Below, in pieces: positions 6,588-8,773 of a stretch of 8,773 nt of DNA. Source of the stretch: Lachnospiraceae bacterium (lineage in GTDB: Bacteria; Bacillota; Clostridia; Lachnospirales; Lachnospiraceae). Numbering within the stretch: position 1 is the first letter of the stretch; each line of letters begins with the position of its first letter. The position numbers and the translations under genes were made by a program. The stretch covers positions 1 to 8,773 of the forward strand of contig JAGCRJ010000026.1 of the NCBI GenBank assembly GCA_017964745.1, written 5' to 3'. Under the pieces are notes generated by a model. It did no database searches. It was not told the DNA's origin and saw only the letters and a list, made by a program, of their open reading frames with translations.

Positions 6588-7520
6588 ACTTTTTTCTTTT
6601 GAAGGGAATAACTGAACGATCATTATGGCCGCAAACATGAGTATGCTTCCCAGGATCTCCCTCTGCGTAAGGTTCTGGTGAAGGATCACGTATCCGCCGA
6701 GAACACAGAAGAGCGCTTCACAGCTCATGAGGATGGATGCGGTGGAAGGCTCCAGTTTGGACTGGCATACGATCTGGATCGTATAAGCGACACCTCCCGA
6801 GAATATTCCCGTGTAGAGGAGGGGGACCGCCGCTGCCAGGATTGACTTCATATCCGGACTTTCCGCAGCGAACATCACCACACCCGAAGTGACCGAAACG
6901 GTAAGGAATTCTATACAGGCAAGCTTGATATTATCGTATTTTGACGCTCCCGAATCTATGACCAGGATCTGTACCGTGAACATCACGGCACAGGCCATGA
7001 GGAAGATATCCCCCTTCGAAAAAGAAAAAGATCCGCTCATGGTCAGGAAATACAGACCCAGTACCGACAGCGCGACTCCGATCCACACCGCGGGGCGTAT
7101 CTTCTTTTTCATGAAGATCCCGCAGACGGGAACAAGCACGATATACATGGCGGTTATAAATCCCGCCTTGCCCACGGAATCGGTATAGAGTATGCCTATC
7201 TGCTGCAGATTTCCCGCAAGTGAAAGCAGCACACCTATGATGATGCCCGTCTTCCACAGTCCCGCCGACTTCCATGAATGCTCTGCGGGATCCTCCGGGC
7301 TTCCTGATGCACCGGATCTTTTACGGGCGATCCTTTTCCCCATATCGGTGAATACCGATAAAAGAAACACCACCGCAGTGGCGAGCATGAATCTTACGGC
7401 ATTGAATGTGAAGGGCCCTGTGTTTTCCATTCCGATGCTCTGGAATGCGAATGCGACTCCCCAGATAAGAGCCCCCAAAAGCTGGAGCAAAATATAAAAA
7501 GTACGTCTTCCTGTATTCAT
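6573..7520 (-). CDS. EamA/DMT-family membrane transporter
   Basis: A 315-residue inner-membrane protein of the drug/metabolite transporter superfamily, whose members mostly export or import small metabolites. About ten hydrophobic helices are visible, near 8-28, 38-58, 90-110, 119-138, 143-162, 170-190, 197-218, 226-247, 262-282 and 288-306, in two EamA repeats. Family-like blocks include GALIWGVAFAFQS (16-28), GFITAMYIVLVPV (120-132) and EPSTASILMSCEALF (257-271). A charged loop at about 60-88 separates helices 2 and 3, and the C-terminus is basic. The ATG is three bases after the ptsI stop, and no Shine-Dalgarno sequence is evident, so translation is probably coupled to ptsI. The coding end forms part of the terminator. 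The substrate cannot be deduced from sequence. Linkage to ptsI hints at, but does not show, a role in carbon or metabolite balance. Confidence 0.93.
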   Translation of the reverse strand: MNTGRRTFYILLQLLGALIWGVAFAFQSIGMENTGPFTFNAVRFMLATAVVFLLSVFTDMGKRIARKRSGASGSPEDPAEHSWKSAGLWKTGIIIGVLLSLAGNLQQIGILYTDSVGKAGFITAMYIVLVPVCGIFMKKKIRPAVWIGVALSVLGLYFLTMSGSFSFSKGDIFLMACAVMFTVQILVIDSGASKYDNIKLACIEFLTVSVTSGVVMFAAESPDMKSILAAAVPLLYTGIFSGGVAYTIQIVCQSKLEPSTASILMSCEALFCVLGGYVILHQNLTQREILGSILMFAAIMIVQLFPSKEKSKSGN

Positions 7521-7523
7521 TTC

Positions 7524-8773
7524 TCAGATGCGCGAATTCTTGCGCATATATTCCTTTATCTCATTATCCGAAGGTATCTTAAGCATGTCGGACACATACT
7601 TTTCCGCATCGTCCACGGACCAGAGGGAAAGGGTTCTCCTCACCTCCGGAACGGCGCCGGGATTAACGCTGAATCTCCTGCAGCCCATTCCCGCAAGTAT
7701 CGGGATCAGTGCGGGATCCGCCGCCGCTTCACCGCATACGGATATCGGGACGCCGGTATTTTTCGCGTTGTCTATCGTCTGTTTTATGAGTCTCAGCACA
7801 GCGGGCTGTGTGACCGACTGAAGGTACGCGACATTCCTGTTTCCCCTGTCGGCACTCATGGTGTACTGCACAAGATCGTTGGTCCCTATAGAGAAGAAAT
7901 CACTCTCGAGTGCGAGCATATCGGATATGATCGCAGCCGAGGGAGTCTCTATCATGCAGCCGACCTTTATATTGTCGTCGTAGTCATATCCCTCGTCCCT
8001 GAGGTCACTCTTGAGTTCATATACGAGGGCCTTGACTTCCCTCATCTCATCGACACACGTGATCATCGGTATCATGATCGAAAGATTTCCCAAGGCGCTT
8101 GCCCTGAGTATCGCCCTTAGCTGTGTCGCAAAGAATCTTCTGTTTCCGAGGCTGTACCTTACCGCACGGTATCCGAGGAAAGGATTGCTCTCAAGCTCCA
8201 TATCGAGATAAGGAAGGCTCTTGTCTCCGCCTATGTCCAGCGTACGGATAACGACCTCACGGCCGTCCATCGCCTGTGCTATGCGTGAATACGCCCGGAC
8301 CTGTTCCTCTTCGCCCGGTGCATGTCCCGCTTCGGCGTAGAGATTCTCCGTTCTGTAAAGCCCTATTCCTTCGCCGCCGTTATCAAGCGAATGCATGACA
8401 TCGACGATATCGTTAACATTGCAGAAGACCTCCGCGCTTTCGGAATCGGCCATCTTTGTCTTCATCGAGCAGAATTTTTCAAGTTCCTTTCTCGACTCGA
8501 TATACTTTTCTTTTCTGGATGCAAATTCAAGCGCAAGTGCGGGATCGGGCCTTTCGTAAACATACCCGCTCAGGCCGTCTACGATCACCGTATCACCGTT
8601 TTCTATCGCCTTTGTGGCACCCGGCACGCCGTACACCGCGGGAAGCCCGATGCTGCGGGCAACAAGAGCGGAGTGTGAAGTCATTCCTCCGGTCTCGCAC
8701 ACAAACCCGGACACACCGCAGGCCTTAAGCTTTGCGACCATATACGGAGTCAGATGATTCGCGACAAGAACCG
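7524..8773 (-). CDS. ptsI: Phosphoenolpyruvate-protein phosphotransferase (PTS enzyme I), N-terminus off window
   Basis: Cytoplasmic enzyme that takes phosphate from phosphoenolpyruvate and passes it to HPr to energise sugar uptake. The frame is open to the window edge, giving 415 visible residues of a usual 570-575, so about 155 N-terminal residues (most of the HPr-binding part) are missing. The phosphorylated histidine lies in GGMTSHSALVARS (visible residue 33, codon 8675-8673). The PEP-binding barrel keeps YRTE (Arg140), IRTLDIGGDK (Arg176), MIETPSAA (Glu275), SIGTNDLVQYT (Asn298, Asp299), ADRGN (Arg309) and the catalytic cysteine in VCGE (346), so the enzyme appears functional. An internal ATG at 8741 is not the true start, because homology continues upstream of it. 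A small departure is RTENLY where RTEFLY is usual. The gene is followed by the DMT transporter after TGA-GAA-ATG; ptsH may lie upstream, outside the window. Confidence 0.95.
   Translation of the reverse strand, partial: VLVANHLTPYMVAKLKACGVSGFVCETGGMTSHSALVARSIGLPAVYGVPGATKAIENGDTVIVDGLSGYVYERPDPALALEFASRKEKYIESRKELEKFCSMKTKMADSESAEVFCNVNDIVDVMHSLDNGGEGIGLYRTENLYAEAGHAPGEEEQVRAYSRIAQAMDGREVVIRTLDIGGDKSLPYLDMELESNPFLGYRAVRYSLGNRRFFATQLRAILRASALGNLSIMIPMITCVDEMREVKALVYELKSDLRDEGYDYDDNIKVGCMIETPSAAIISDMLALESDFFSIGTNDLVQYTMSADRGNRNVAYLQSVTQPAVLRLIKQTIDNAKNTGVPISVCGEAAADPALIPILAGMGCRRFSVNPGAVPEVRRTLSLWSVDDAEKYVSDMLKIPSDNEIKEYMRKNSRI
7528..7547 (-). other. Small hairpin at the ptsI end, before the transporter start
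   Basis: ATGCGC and GCGCAT form a 6-bp stem with an eight-base loop. It ends about 7 bases before the transporter ATG, within the last codons of ptsI, where a Shine-Dalgarno sequence would normally sit. It could limit independent initiation and make the transporter depend on ribosomes finishing ptsI. Short GC palindromes arise by chance, so this is weak. Confidence 0.3.

Noticed and set aside
8739..8741. ATG at 8741 as the start of ptsI
   Set aside because: Enzyme I homology continues upstream to the window edge (VLVANHLTPY), and starting here would remove the whole N-terminal domain before the active histidine.
1..8773. CRISPR array, insertion sequence, prophage or defence island
   Set aside because: I saw no regularly spaced repeats, transposase or integrase motifs, or defence-type domains. 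All five genes are ordinary housekeeping, signalling or transport genes.

Overview
The window looks like chromosomal DNA of a low-to-mid GC Firmicute. It is most likely class Clostridia and perhaps Lachnospiraceae. The grounds are strong AGGAGG-type ribosome binding sites, TTGACA/TATAAT promoters, a 1051-residue type 2 (eukaryote-like) isoleucyl-tRNA synthetase, and the wording of the glycogen phosphorylase (an NKTPGITQRR block). This placement is by protein resemblance only. No rRNA, tRNA, insertion sequence, phage gene or CRISPR array is visible.

The layout has three transcription units. Positions 1-4757 on the minus strand are an apparent operon, ileS then glgP, with the glgP C-terminus cut by the window edge. 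Its near-consensus promoter is at 4764-4792, and its short leader carries a terminator-like hairpin just before the ileS ribosome binding site. Positions 4835-6467 on the plus strand are a divergently transcribed, membrane-anchored Cache-HAMP-GGDEF protein (putative diguanylate cyclase) with its own promoter. Positions 6573-8773 on the minus strand are ptsI (enzyme I of the sugar phosphotransferase system, N-terminus off the window) followed three bases later by an EamA/DMT-family transporter. The plus and minus units converge on a perfect 12-bp bidirectional terminator at 6560-6587, whose loop holds the transporter's stop codon.

Functionally the window mixes carbon metabolism (glycogen breakdown, PTS energy coupling), translation (isoleucine charging), second-messenger signalling and small-metabolite transport. 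Nothing in the sequence ties these into a single pathway. I see no evidence for a new defence, mobile or biosynthetic system. The points most worth checking are the ileS leader attenuator without a recognisable T-box, the unusual ileS-glgP pairing, the GGDEF protein's missing I-site and acidic C-terminal tail, and the terminator embedded in a coding end.
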